Source: Hyperoplus lanceolatus (Eukaryota > Chordata > Actinopteri > Uranoscopiformes > Ammodytidae). Taken from it: a stretch of DNA of 64,000 nucleotides. The translations under genes and the position numbers were made by a program. Shown here one piece after another: positions 51,401 to 63,338 of this stretch. Below the pieces are notes generated by a model that worked only from the letters and a program-made list of their open reading frames with translations, did no database searches and had not been told where the DNA came from. Location of the stretch: the NCBI GenBank assembly GCA_026929865.2, contig CM049395.1, positions 29,693,001-29,757,000 of the forward strand. The letters are read 5' to 3'. The stretch's first letter is position 1; every line of letters starts with the position of its first letter.

Positions 51401-51755
51401 CCCTGCTCCTCTCCTTGTTCAGGATCTACCACTGCACCCTGTCTCTCTTGTTCTCCTTGCTTCTCTCTCACTTCTCTTTCCTCCCTTACTTGGTCTACCT
51501 GTATTTGCTGTAATAAACTTTAGCACTTAAACAACAAGTAAGAAATGCTAGAAATCTTATTTGTTTCCTTCAAATTACCCTATATACATGTATTTGTAAT
51601 GTTCAAATAATATCACCTAGCATTATGCATTCAAATCCAAAAGAAAATTCTCATTAGCTTGAAAGTTTGCTTCCCTAATTTGCTTTACTAACCTCAGCTC
51701 CTCCATTGTCCCCGTCTGCCTTTCTTTTTCTAATCACCCAGCTTTTTAGACTCAT
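48430..51755 (-). CDS. hAT-superfamily transposase, 12 coding exons, open frame
   Basis: Exons (high to low): 51755-51693, 51507-51282, 51199-51029, 50920-50742, 50663-50488, 50396-50227, 50097-49859, 49776-49519, 49440-49228, 49146-48922, 48852-48700, 48603-48430. All have AG acceptors; ten introns have GT donors at or beside the predicted edge, or GC (after exons 5 and 7). Spliced length is 2,247 nt: 748 residues plus stop, no frameshift. The start is MSLKSWVIRKRK, with AG just before ATG, so a 5' UTR exon is expected. Residues 98-140 form a zinc-finger-like domain (MFCRLC, YRVDYLDKHC, QHH). RNase H-fold motifs: LEVDETTDVS (D256), GLGTDGAAVMTG (D322), CAAHRLAL (C350, H353), DTRWLS (W415). 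The C-terminal dimerisation domain has IPVSSVNCERDFS (E683) and LNRVKTDLRNRL. It would bind the TIRs and cut and paste the element in the nucleus. The exon model is by eye. Confidence 0.87.
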
Positions 51756-52509
51756 CTGCAAATGTAATATATATTATTTAACTATGTATTTATACATTGT
51801 GCACAGTGCATCCCTTAAGAGCTTGTACCAGCCTTTTAACCTCTGAGCCCTTAGCCATTTTTGAGATGTTTTGGTTCGCCTGGATTTATTCTCTTATCAA
51901 GATTGCATTCATCACCCCTATAATGCATAGCTGTCAAGCTATCATTTATTTGGGTCACAACCTGGATTATCAGAATATGTGTGCTGCAGTGATGTCGTTT
52001 GAATGTAGGAAATTATCAATTAGACAGTAAAAAAAGCAAAAAATATCTCACAATTATTTATTGATATGACACAAAAAGGCACATTGATTAAGCTTGTTAT
52101 TGCTTAAAACACTTCTTCTTAGTCTTGGGAGTCAAAAAGTGATGAGAAAATTATAAAATAAATATAAGTTATACATAATAGAAACTATTCATGCTCTTTT
52201 AAAAAGTCCATAGGCTTTTTCCCTGCATGTATGCTAATGACCACATGCTTACAGGCGATTAGCATAAATCCCTAACTAAAATACGCGATGAAAACAGATT
52301 TTATATGGCAATAAAAAACAACATCGTATCTAACAGAATGGATTCATTTTTCAAAGTTCCCGAAAATACACACACACACACACACACACAGTAGTCTACT
52401 AGAGGAAAAACGGCACGGAGGTTACAGTTTATAGCCTAGATAAAATAAAATAAAATTACGATAGGGCTTAGAGGGTTTTTAACACTGGTGGACACATTTT
52501 AGAAACTTA

Positions 52510-52515
52510 CTCTCG

Positions 52516-52551
<36 letters not shown>

Positions 52552-52592
52552 GTGTGTCTGTCTGTCTGTCTCTCTCTCTCTTTCCTTCTTTC
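52510..52592 (+). repeat. (TC)n-rich simple repeat
   Basis: CT/CTGT repeats upstream of the transposase gene, on its promoter side. Confidence 0.9.
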
Positions 52593-52879
52593 TTCGCTCT
52601 TCCGCTTCACTCGCTGCTAGAATCAACGTAACTTTGCAACCGTGTACGCTACTACTGCCAACAACTGCCACACTCGCTGTTTGATATTTTTCTTCTTTGA
52701 TGTTGGCTACGTGATGATGTGCCTCGTGCTGCGCAATTTACGTGACGCACTGCCCATTTTCAAAAAGGAGCTACGTACCAAAAAAAAAATAAAAAATAAA
52801 ATAATGCGGAGGAGAAGGATTTTTATAGCAGCGGCGCACGTTCACTCAGCAGCGGCGAGTGAACGTGGGGGAAACACTG

Positions 52880-53545
52880 CTAAAGTAAAGCGCAAATAGT
52901 GTGGATGCAGGATGACTTCAGATGCTGCCAGAAGATCCACACCGTCTCGTCTCGTCTCCACCAGGGAAAACTAAGGTTTCCAGCACCGGGATTTCACCGC
53001 ACATCTCCATCTCGTGTCCTTAACCACTGCAACATCTTACGCGTAGGCGATCCATTCTCAGATGATGCCAGAGGGGAGACCAGATCCACACCGTCTCACC
53101 ACGACCAGGGAAACTGGAAGAGGACAGACAAGCAACCAATGAGCAAAGCAAAAATTAATTTAAAGATTGAAAAAACAAGCGAGTAGAAATAGTACTATCC
53201 TGATGGACGGTGAATCAGTGCTGATGTGAGGCAACAGCAGGCGGGAAGCATCCGTTCCTAGGACAGCTGATTCCACACAGAGCTCGGAGTCAATCGAGCA
53301 GGTAGACAGGGGGAGAGAACCCCCGGAGCATCGCTCAGCAATCATGGAAGATAGACAGAAGAGCACAAATGTTAGAGAAATGGTATCAGTTATTTTAATT
53401 TTGCGTTGGCAGGACAATTATTCAGTGGGAGGACAGCCGGTACTCAGGCCCTGAAAAAACTGAGACCGAAGGCAGCTCATCAGGCTGATGATAATAACGC
53501 TATAACAATGTTCAACAATATGAACACAATTAACATTAAATAACA
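52880..53545. other. No gene recognised; internal near-duplicate
   Basis: The block AGATCCACACCGTCTCGTCT (52931) and CAGATCCACACCGTCTCACC (53080) are about 150 bp apart, each with CCAGGGAAACTGG/ACCAGGGAAAACT nearby, so this is diverged repeat sequence. Confidence 0.45.
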
Positions 53546-53990
53546 TTGATTTACACTCTACCGTTCCCCACCGACACACAATCGGCGCCAGCCTCCCAGA
53601 CCCAGAGCCTGCCCCCCAGCACCCCGCCCCCAGAGAGCACGCCCCAGTGCGGCAGTAGTCCAGAGGAGGACCGGGGCCGTGGATAGAGAATAGATAGTAT
53701 ATAATAGGGAAATAGCCAAATGCACCGCTGCCACGAGGAGCAACCACAGCCGAAACCCCCGGGAGGGGCGGCCCGTACAGCCCACCCGGGCCGGCCGGGC
53801 CGGCCATGCCCAGCCCATGAGGCAAGGCCAGAGGCGCCAAGCACAAAGGGCGCGACGCATCCGCCGCCGCCATCGGCACACCCAGAGCTAGGACCGGCCG
53901 GAGGAGCACCGACGCCGGGCCGCGAAACACAGACGCCAACAGCGACGCCACAGAGCGGACCGCCAGGCAGGGACAAATGATTAAACAGTT
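53546..53990. other. GC-rich segment, no assigned function
   Basis: About 450 bp of roughly 65% G+C by eye in AT-rich surroundings, with CCGGGCCGGCCGGGCCGGCC at 53787 and several CpGs. It carries overlapping frames of 100-180 codons rich in A, G and P on both strands, none with a recognised domain. It could be a CpG island, the 5' leader of a retroelement or a decayed gene. It is followed by AAACAGTTAAAA repeats (53974-54015). Confidence 0.45.
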
Positions 53991-56900
53991 AAAAAACAGT
54001 TAAAAACAGTTAAAACGCAAATTGCATGGATTGCTTTTAACCGCCCCAGCACAATCAATCCGCAGTTCACCCGAGGTGGTCAAAAGCAACCCGTATCTAA
54101 ACGATTAAAAACATCACAGTGCCCACCTACCAGAAGTATACTTCACACTAGCACCTATGATCAACAGAAAAACCAAATGGCTACTAGAAAAACTCTGTTT
54201 GTTCTGTTTAAGAAACGTTAAATTTGTCAACACCGTCATCCCATTTTGATGAAAAGGAAAAAAGCTGGGAGGTTGTGTCAGAGCTTATCTCAGTAGCTTA
54301 GTATATGTTGGATACATTCATGTAATTTAATTTGCCTAAACATAGGGTTTGTATTTTTTCAACATTGCACCCTGTTTTATCTCACTTCTCAAGAATCACT
54401 GATACATGAGTTATTCTAATCTAGGCTAAACTGGACGTGTCCCAGTACTCAACATACTGCACACAGCAAACAAGCATATTTCTCACCATGTTGGTGTGAA
54501 AGTAACCCTCGCTAACTTCTCTCCCAAGTGTCAAATGATGTTATGCTGGCCCTGGACATAGGTTAGCCCAGGGTCAGGACATGCACTCCCATCATTAGGA
54601 GAGGGGAAAGTGTAAACAAAGGAGGTTGAGAGAAACATTGAATTCACCAAAGCAACTTAGCTGCTTATTTTGTTAAGTTATTTTAGGGGATTTGTCTTTA
54701 ATGACAGGACATGTAATATGTTTTCTTATGTGAGAGTGTCTTCAGTCAATAGCAACTCTATCCCATCCTACATGTCACATGACTGGATGTGACCATCAAG
54801 ACGCCGTGGAAGTGAAGTGTGAAATTACTCTTTATACTTTTTGATTCATCCGCCCGCATTGATCATCCTATTGAATTGGTTTTGGATCAGTGAAAATCAT
54901 TTCTGCTTCACATAATGTACTGTATAAGAAGTGTAGTTAAATATGATTGATTATTTTACCTTTAAATTAATTTAACACAAGCTGTATTGTGCAATCAATT
55001 GAATTACTTGGAGGGAAAAAAACTCTTTTAACACTCAATAAACAAACACACTTCATTCTTCAAACTGGTATCTATAATCTTGTGGTATTCAGTAGCTCTG
55101 TTTAGGATGCGATTTTTTATTTGTATTTTTTAACCCATATTCATGAGGTAAATATCCCAAATCCCAAATCTTTTAAAAATTCATAATAAATAGCTTGATT
55201 TACGTAGTTTAACATGACTTGTGCTAATAATCGATCAGCTGATGGCAAATATGTCTGCCTCTCAATATTGTTGTAACACTATGTAAAATACAGATTTTCA
55301 AATGTATATTTTAGTATTTAAATGTTTAGGACGGTGAGGCAACTCATGTTAGTCAAACTGGTGGTGTGGCTCCAGGGAGGTGATGTCATTTGGCCCGTTA
55401 GTCAAATATGTTGGGCAATCAATCATCTCAAGGTTACCATGGAATTCATGGTCCCCAGAGCATGACTATTAATGACTTAATGAATGTTCCTCTTGCACAA
55501 GCATGAGGTTGAAATGTTTGGTTGATAGTCAAATGACTTGACATTCACAGGATAAATTGCAATTAAATGTGATTCAGACATGCTCCCCTCAAGATGAATA
55601 GAAAAAATGATTTACTTACTATTCCTCTAGCAGCATCGTCAGCTTAACTTTATTTTGTCCAATACTCGGTTCTCGACCGATACCTGTAAAACCAATGGCA
55701 TTCCCATCAGCCACAGATGGACTTTGTGTGTAGTGTTTATCAAAACATAGCAAGACACATTTACATGTGTCAGTGTTTATCTTCTGTGCCTGGCTACAGT
55801 TTAACAGTCTGGTTAATACATGCTGTGTTTGTTTAGTACTATAGCAATTCATTGTGAGGAAGTTGGCAATGTATACATAGCATTTGCAATACTACCACTG
55901 GAAAACATTATGCAGTTAAATACAGTACTGCTTCAGAAGAACATATGGGACCAAAACACATCACATATATTTAAATAAAAAAGAGCCTACAGCCATGATA
56001 GCGTGGCTGTAGACTTTAACATTTATTTGCAATCCATCTTGTTGTTAAAATATTAAAAACTATAACTTTAAAACTAAGAGCTAGTGGTGGTGTTAGAGAT
56101 TCAGTAGGATTAATACTGTGGGGACCATGAGTGTCTGTACAACATTTCATTGCAATCCATCCAATAGGTGTCAAGATATTTCAGTCTGGAGCACAATGAT
56201 GGACTGCCTTGTCGACAGACCACCATATTGCATCCTTAAAGCCATGCTGCTAGCATGCAATATATGATATCATAAAATACAGCCAGCAGGTTAACATATG
56301 GACCTCTCTGCTTCAACCAGTGCTCAATTGAAAAACCATATTCCACACATCATGCTACATGCAACATGATAAATGTTGATGTTAGCATGTTAGACCTTTG
56401 TTCTGAAACCACCCTCTGGACACATTTCACACTTAGTTTGCTACAACTGCTGGGGATCAAAAACAAACTCTAAACGTTTACCAGTCACACAATTTGGTTT
56501 TGGTCTTTACAATGAATACTGAAGCCTTGCAGAGTGCCTGTACAACTGTTAACGCTTTGTTTCGTCAATGACTATTAATTCACTGCTCCAATGAGGTTGA
56601 GAGCAACTTGGATGATTTTTCCTGAAATAACGGTACATGCTCTGCTTCACAAACCATGCACAGCCACTGAGAGAGGGTCATTTAAAGACAGCAAATGCAA
56701 AGTTCATTCAGTTATTCATGGTTACGTTAATTAATGAAGAGCTTGACGAGGATTTATGTGTTGAGACAATAATTGGAAATTCTGATAGATGCAGATATGT
56801 GGTGACCTTTCTGTTACATCCCACATCACCATAACATTTATTTTATACTGTATACCATAGTATAGTATATAGTGGCTTCAAATCCCTCCAGAGGTCTAAG

Positions 56901-57515
56901 CAATCAGCTCTACTTTGTTTGAATCAAGCAATGGATTTTGCCAAGCTCTTCGTTTTGCTGGGACTCCTCCAAGCTATTAGTGGTTATAGACATATATTCT
57001 GCTTAGTTTTTGAATAATGTATTAACTGTGCTACCTACAGCATCAACCACAAAACCAGCACATTTTACAAAATTGCTGGTTTTGATTATTAAATCAAATT
57101 CAAATTTATTTTTTTGCTTTCAAGGCTTTTAGGTGAGACTCAGAAACCACTGACAAATCACAACAGTCTCCAACGTTACATTTCATTAAAAGAACCTTTC
57201 TATTTCAGAAAATGCTGCCTTTTATCTTCAAGTGCTTTTGAGCTTCAATGGGCAAGCTATTTGCCAGGAAAAGAAGATGTAAATAATTGAGTGAAAACCC
57301 TTTTAACAACATGTATTTTCTGTCTGACTTTTTTCATGTAAAGTGTTAGTTATGCTTTCCAAACTATTTGAAATGTTTCACATGAATGTTTACTTGGTCT
57401 GCCGCTGTACTATGTATAAAAGACTGTGGTCACTGTTTGAAGAAACCCTTGGTAGTTTCTTCTATGTGCAAGCGTTGTAGATATATTCAACTCCTCTCTA
57501 AAGTTCAGGTTGACT
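53991..57515. other. No gene recognised
   Basis: AT-rich non-coding sequence. Around 56080-56420 there is GGGGACCATGAGTGTCTGTA and CATTGCAATCCATCCAATAG, then GTCAAGATATTTCAGTCTGG, recurring repeat text in fish genomes but without clear ends. Confidence 0.35.
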
Positions 57516-57517
57516 TA

Positions 57518-57629
57518 CAGTTTTTTTCAATGGTTAACCCACAGTGAGCACAACTGTAGCTCAATGTGCAAAACTCTAACTACAGTCTGCACTACCAACA
57601 GTCATTGGAGCTGAACAGTTCACTTCACC
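57518..57629 (+). mobile_element. Mariner-like element copy 2, left part
   Basis: Starts after TA with CAGTTTTTTTCAATGG and runs parallel to 9219-9328 through GCAAAACTCTAACTACAGTC and CAACAGTCATTGGAGCTGAA. Interrupted at CTTCACC (57623-57629) by a Rex1-like LINE. It resumes at 60646. Confidence 0.85.
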
Positions 57630-59921
57630 CAGAGGCGTTCTTCTTAATTTCCGGTGATTTTAACCATGCCACCCTGGATTCTACTCTGGCTGCTTTTTAC
57701 CAGTTTGTGAACTGCCCCACTAGAAAGAACAGGACAATTGACCTCCTGTATGCAAATGTAGAGATGCATACAGGGTCACCCCCCTCCCCCCACTTGGGAA
57801 TTCGGACCACAACCTGGTTTACCTGCAGCCACAATACACCCCTCTAGTGCAGAGGCAGTCTGTCACAACACGCTCCTTTAGGAGATGGTCTCCTGAAGCG
57901 GAGGATGCCCTCAGAGACTGCTTCCAAACCACAGACTGGAGTGTATTACAGAGCCCGCATGGTGAGGACATAGAAGGGCTGACACACTGTCTGACAGACT
58001 ATCTGAACTTCTGCACAGATGTAGTTGCCCCTACTCGGACTGTTCGCTGCTATCCAAACAACAAGCCTTGGGTGACGTGTGACGTCAAAGCTGTCCTTAA
58101 CAAGAAGAAGGCAGCCTTCAGGAGCAGAGACAAGGAGTCCATGAAGACAGCACAGCGTGAGCTGAAACAGTGCTTGAAGGAGGCGAAGGAGAGCTACAGG
58201 AGAAAGGTGGAGCACAAACTGATGGAGAACAATATGAGGGAGGTCTGGGATGGTGTGAAAATCATCACAGGCCACAAAGCTAAAAAGGGGGGACTGTGGA
58301 GAGGGCAAACCAGCTTAACATCTTTTTCAACAGGTTTGACCAACCACCCCCCCTCCCACCCAGCCAAGGCACTGACATAATGGCACCCTCATCTTCATCA
58401 CCGTCATGTGATCCCCCCTTCCCCTCACCACTGGACACCGCTCTCCATCCCCCTTTTACCGATCTCTCCTCAAACACCCCAGTGGACCCCCCTCCCTGCA
58501 TTATTACTGCTGACCAGGTCAGAGGAGAACTGAGGAAGCTTCGCCCAAAGAAAGCAGCGGGCCCGGATAACGTGTGCCCACGTCTACTGAAGACCTGCGC
58601 GGCTGAACTTGGGGAGCCGCTGCAGCACGTCTTCAACCTAAGCCTACAACTAGGGAGAGTGCCCACCCTCTGGAAGACATCTTGCATAGTTCCGGTTCCA
58701 AAGAAAACCCGACCTAGCGAGCTGACTGACTTCCGACCGGTGGCACTCACATCACATCTGATGAAGACTCTGGAGCGGCTCCTTCTCAGACACCTCAGGC
58801 CTCAGGTGCAGCACGCTCAGGACCCTCTACAGTTTGCCTACCAGACAGGGGTTGGTGTGGAGGATGCCATCCTGTATCTCCTACACCGGGCTCACTCACA
58901 TCTGGACAAGGGGGCGGGCACAGTCAGGATTCTTTTCCTAGACTTCTCTAGTGCCTTCAACACAATCCAGCCCCTCATTCTGCAAAACAAACTGTCAGCC
59001 ATGCATGTGGACCCCCACCTGATAACCTGGATCACCAACTACCTCACAGGCAGACCACAGTTTGTTCGATTAAAGGACACCACATCGGACATCTTAATCA
59101 GCAGCACTGGGGCGCCTCAGGGGACTGTGCTGGCCCCTCTTCTCTTCACCTTATACACCTCAGACTTCAGCCACAACTCTGCATCATGCCATGTCCAGAG
59201 GTTTGCTGACGACACGGCCATCATGGGGTGTATAGGGGGGGACCAAGAGGAGGAGTACCGTACTCTGGTGAGTGACTTTGTCACCTGGAGCCACGCAAAC
59301 CACTTGCAGCTCAATATAACAAAAACCAAAGAGCTGGTGATTGACTTTGGGAAGGCAAAGCCACGCCCCCAAGCAGTGGAAATCGATGGGGTAGAGGTGG
59401 AAACTGTGGGCAGTTACAAATACCTGGGAGTGTGGCTGGACAAGAAGCTGGACTGGGCAATAAATACCAGCCATCTGTACAAAAAAGGCCAAAGCAGATT
59501 ATACTTTTTAAGGAGGCTGCGATCCTTCAACATCTGCAGCAAACTTCTGCTTATGTTTTACCAGTCGGTGGTCGCCAGCATCCTCTTTTACGCTGTGGTG
59601 TGTTGGGGAGGCAGCGCAACTAAGAAGGACTCCTCCAGGCTGGACAAGCTAATCAAGCGGGCCGGCTCTGTGGTCGGCATAAAGCTGGATGGTCTGGTGA
59701 CAGTGGCAGAGAAGAGAGCCGCAAGGAAACTTCTGGACATCCTGGAGGACACCGGCCACCCTCTGCACACTGTCATCAGCAACCAGAGAAGCTCATTCAG
59801 TGACAGGTTGCTCCTCCCCAGATGCAGAACCAACAGACTAAAAAACTCATTTGTCCATCGTGCCATCATACTCCACAACTCCACACATGGAGGAAGGAGG
59901 GGGGTGGCTGATGGAACATAA
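57630..59921 (+). pseudogene. Rex1-like endonuclease/RT ORF, RT part open
   Basis: The first block starts with the endonuclease motif LISGDFNHATLD and FVNCPTRKNRTIDLLYANV. A frameshift near 57760 is needed to reach GNSDHNLVYL and RSFRRWSPEAEDALRDCF. A second shift near 58290 leads into a 541-codon frame (58296-59921). That frame holds every RT block: LRPKKAAGPDNVCPRLLK, PVPKKTRPSELTDFRPVA, LDFSSAFNTI (about residue 215), GAPQGTVLAPLLF (272), RFADDTAIM (302), HLQLNITKTKELVIDFGK, and YKYLGVWLDKKLDW (374). The C-terminal KGQSRLYFLRRLRSF and VVCWGG are typical of Rex1/Babar. The catalytic FADD is intact, but the truncated endonuclease and two shifts make the copy inactive. Confidence 0.88.
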
Positions 59922-60029
59922 CCGCAACAGCTTGCATAATCTATTTATTTATTTATTTATTACTACACACTAAGGTCAAACAGAGATATAAATGAATAAC
60001 TGTTGCTAACATCTGCTGCTGCTTCTTTT

Positions 60030-60190
60030 TAAAATGTATTTATTTTTTATTTTATTTTATTATTATTCTTCCGGACAATTACACATAATACATAATTTTC
60101 ACATTGCATATTCATACATATTACTTTGTGTTATCGTCCGAAGGGTAGCAGGAGAAGCCAAAGGCTTATCGAGTCCCGCCCCCACTGCCA
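60030..60190 (-). repeat. LINE 3' tail inserted inverted in the Rex1-like 3' UTR
   Basis: On the minus strand: GGGGGCGGGACTCGATAAGC, TTCTCCTGCTACCCTTCGG, ATTGTCCGGAAGAATAATAA and a (TAAAA)n tail. Same family as 27025-27178. Confidence 0.65.
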
Positions 60191-60645
60191 TAAGATTCAG
60201 ATACACAGATACACAGCTACTACAGTTAGAACACATTTTTTTTTTCTTTTTAAGAAGATTCATTCTAATACACAAATAATTTTAGGTCTCTATTTTCCTC
60301 TCTCCCTGTGACAATGCAGATATGGCCTTGTCCATTTCTTCTCTAGTAGCCTAAACACCTCTGCAAAAGTATTCAAAACAGTCAGTGTGTCTGCTGACCT
60401 CGGCTACAGTCCCATAACATGCAGTGTATTTACAAATTCTTCAGTCAGAGAAAGTCTTCCAATTTTAACTCGGGTGTATAAATATAAATCTGTATTTTAC
60501 TTTTTTACCGTGAATATTGATGCATTTTAGTGACTTGCTTGTGTCTTGTTGCATATACTACAGCTGCTGCTGGATTTTTGAATTTCCCTGAAGGAACACT
60601 CCCAAGGGATCAATAAAGTGTCTATCTATCTATCTATCTATCTAT

Positions 60646-60692
60646 CTTCACCTGCAAAACAGGTTCAGTGCAGCAAACACTATGAACCAGCC
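60646..60692 (+). mobile_element. Mariner-like element copy 2, right part
   Basis: TGCAAAACAGGTTCAGTGCA then GCAAACACTATGAACCAGCC, matching 9329-9372. Similarity stops at ACCCCCGGG, so the remaining 1 kb and the right TIR are lost. Confidence 0.8.
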
Positions 60693-61506
60693 TACCCCCG
60701 GGTCCCCCTACAAGGGCCTAGAACAGACTTACTGATTTTTGTGTTTTTCTATTGTATTGACACCAGAGGGTGGGAAACAATGTATTTTAATATAAAAAAA
60801 AATCTGAGGGAGACCCCCATACCTCCCCAATTTCATTTGGGAATAGAAATCCTAAACTCTGTGTTTCTAAAGGCAGGCTAAGGTGTAAAATGTTTTTTGC
60901 CTTTGCTGCACCTAATGCAGAAACAACAAAATTGTAAACTAACCACGGTGTAAGCCATATGTTTAATGTACAAATGCTATGCTGCATAATTTCAAGAAGA
61001 GGCTAGGAAGGAATCATCACAGTATACCCACTACAAAAAACTAGACTACACCACTGAAAAGGCCTATTAATTTAACCGTAATAAAAAAACATCCCCCCAA
61101 AATTGTTTGGTACACTATGAATGCTGTTTCCCAAGCAAACTATGTTGTTAAGTTAAGGTTCGGGAAGTTGAAGGGATTAGTAGAAAGGAGGTCAAGTATT
61201 TATCAAATTCAGGAAAGTACTTTTGTTGTTGTTTCAATACAAACAAGAACTTTAATCCACTGAAGGCAATGACAGAGTTCATTAGGGCAGCTCTCATTCA
61301 GCCTCCAGTCAACATTCACCTCTCTGGACTTAGGTAAGAGGCATTTATGAGATTAGTCTGTATTGTTTTGGTCTGTGAAGGAAGGAAGGAAGTGACTGTG
61401 GATAAAACTGCTCCGGGGAACAGCATAAAGTGCTGACTTGAAGAAAAATAACTGTATTCACTGCAAATGTACTACTGCACCATCCTCATCTTACTGGGAA
61501 ATATAC
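60693..61506. other. No gene recognised
   Basis: Non-coding; no repeat boundary recognised. Confidence 0.4.
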
Positions 61507-61633
<127 letters not shown>

Positions 61634-61778
61634 GATTCATCCATCGATCCATCCATCCAATGATATTTTGTACTACATTAATACATGCTCAGATGCTAAA
61701 CTAAGATGTTGAACTAAAATACTGGTTCCAAACATGGGAAATAAGGTCCCAAGAAAAATCCTAGGGGTCATCGGATAA

Positions 61779-62282
61779 TTAAAGGAGCTATAAGCGGAAT
61801 GGTTCTTTTACCTGTCAGTTACTGCAGTTAGCAGTCCCCTCGCTCGTCCCTACGTCTCCACATTAATGCATTGCGGTCTTCGAGCAGCAAGTTATCTAGC
61901 ATCATCTCAGATCCAAAAGTGTGATAAAACCGGATAAAACATGATAAAAATCATCAAAACAGACATTGGGAAGGATTTTTACCTGCTCCGCCATTGTAGG
62001 CGCATACACATTCACCCATCTGTTGCTCTGGCGTGCACCGGCAGTGAGATCATGGAGTGTATATAGTATATATGAGTGAGACGAGTAACGGTTTGTAGCG
62101 TGCTCTCTCCTGATTGGATAAAAAATCGGGATACTACAACATTTTAATTGGGCTATTACTGCAAATCAGAATGACTTGGAGACCTGTGATATGACGTCCG
62201 CACTCTGTTGTAGTGATTGCTGTAGGAATATGGAGTGATATAACATATATTAACACAAAAAAACCGCTCACTTCACCTTTAA
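61779..62282. mobile_element. TIR element, TTAAAGGWG...AGCGG ends
   Basis: Left TTAAAGGAGCTATAAGCGGA; right, inverted, TTAAAGGTGAAGTGAGCGGT. About 500 bp, no ORF. The ends resemble those at 31948 (TTAAAGCAGC), suggesting a related group. TSD not resolved. Confidence 0.55.
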
Positions 62283-62780
62283 GGGAATAAGAAACATAGT
62301 GTATGTTGTGTTTTTCAGACTTTTGCTTTTCTTATGAAACAGTTGAGAATTTCACCTCTTCGGGTCTCAAAAAATACAAGAGAAACAAACGTAGTAGGAC
62401 AAATGCCCAAAGCTAAGACACCAACTTGAGGTGAGAGGTTGCACTTTGACACATATTTGTTTGAAGGGCTCACAAGCCAAAATGGTCTGTGACCACGTAG
62501 ATGCTCAACCTTGTCCCTGTGTGCCCAAGCAATCTCTTTCTGTTGTATTTTACATGTTTTTAAAAACAGATTTTCTATTTAACATCATCCAAGTGTCTCA
62601 AAAGCACTGTGCCTGACATTCTAATCAATCTTCAGAAGAGATGTCAGTAGGTAAAAAACCTTAAACACCAAGAGACAACAGCGAGGTTGAGATCAGAGGG
62701 TCTGGTGATCTGTTCATTTCTTTCTCAGGTCAGCACAGCCCGAAACAGGCTGAAAGGACCGTGGAGGAGAGCAGGTGGGC

Positions 62781-62786
<6 letters not shown>

Positions 62787-62836
<50 letters not shown>
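62787..62836 (+). repeat. (CA)n microsatellite
   Basis: About 25 CA units. Confidence 0.95.
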
Positions 62837-62839
<3 letters not shown>

Positions 62840-63338
62840 AAGAGTGAACAGCAGTGTTGGTGTTCAAAAAGGCTAACTTCATACTGCATTTCAGCTAAAT
62901 AAAAATGGTTTTGCTCATTATTTTCTCCAAATGGTTTGTTTATTGTGTGACAGTTCTTCTGTATCATATTACAAAGTATTAGCCTCCTGCAGTAAAATAT
63001 CTTGTACAGATATTTTTGAAAACACAGTATGTTAGTAACAACAGTGACGACTTCCAGGTTGGAGAACGTTCAGAAATCTTTCAGAAGCAACTGACTGTTA
63101 ACTTATTTATTTTAATAATTAGTTACATGTAGATTTGGATGTTTAGCACAAATAATATATTTGTCAAATGTTCACATGGATAACACGATCGGCAAATGGA
63201 CATTTGGACATTTTACAAATGATACATTCACATTATATTGACAAATACAGTGTTTCACATCTAAAATGAGAAAACGTAGAATTGACATTGGATATCAAAT
63301 GTCAAACAAAATGTTATGGTAAAATGAAAGTAACCAGT

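Larger units (their letters stand above)
47655..52879 (-). mobile_element. Apparently complete hAT transposon
   Basis: A 5.2-kb element with ends CAGTGTTTCCCGCAGG (left) and, inverted, CAGTGTTTCCCCCACG (right). Subterminal GCAGCGG motifs face inward on both sides (47685 and 52832-52857). A 6-bp direct repeat, CTAAAG, abuts both ends (47649-47654 and 52880-52885); hAT normally gives 8 bp, so two bases may have changed. Within it, a 12-exon transposase gene on the minus strand is open from start to stop. The 1.1 kb upstream of the start codon (51756-52879), including a CT-rich tract (52510-52592) and (CA)n (52368-52390), would hold its promoter and 5' exon. The 775 bp downstream of the stop has no ORF of interest. 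Confidence 0.88.
57630..60645 (+). mobile_element. Rex1-like LINE, 5'-truncated
   Basis: A 3.0-kb non-LTR element in a mariner-like copy. The 7-bp TSD is CTTCACC (57623-57629 and 60646-60652). It begins inside the endonuclease and ends GGGATCAATAAAGTGT followed by (CTAT)n, the short-repeat tail usual for Rex1. The pre-insertion sequence is visible in the intact copy at 9320-9350. A small unrelated LINE tail (60030-60190) lies inverted in its 3' UTR. Confidence 0.88.

Noticed and set aside
48430..51755. Domesticated hAT-derived host gene (ZNF862-like)
   Set aside because: It sits within matching TIRs with a flanking direct repeat, so a transposon is the simpler reading; domestication cannot be excluded without other species.
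53418..53951. 177-codon A/G/P-rich minus-strand frame
   Set aside because: Explained by high G+C; overlapping frames on both strands and no recognised domain. Kept only as a GC-rich segment.
57946..58750. Minus-strand frames of 120-156 codons
   Set aside because: Shadows of the Rex1-like RT coding strand.
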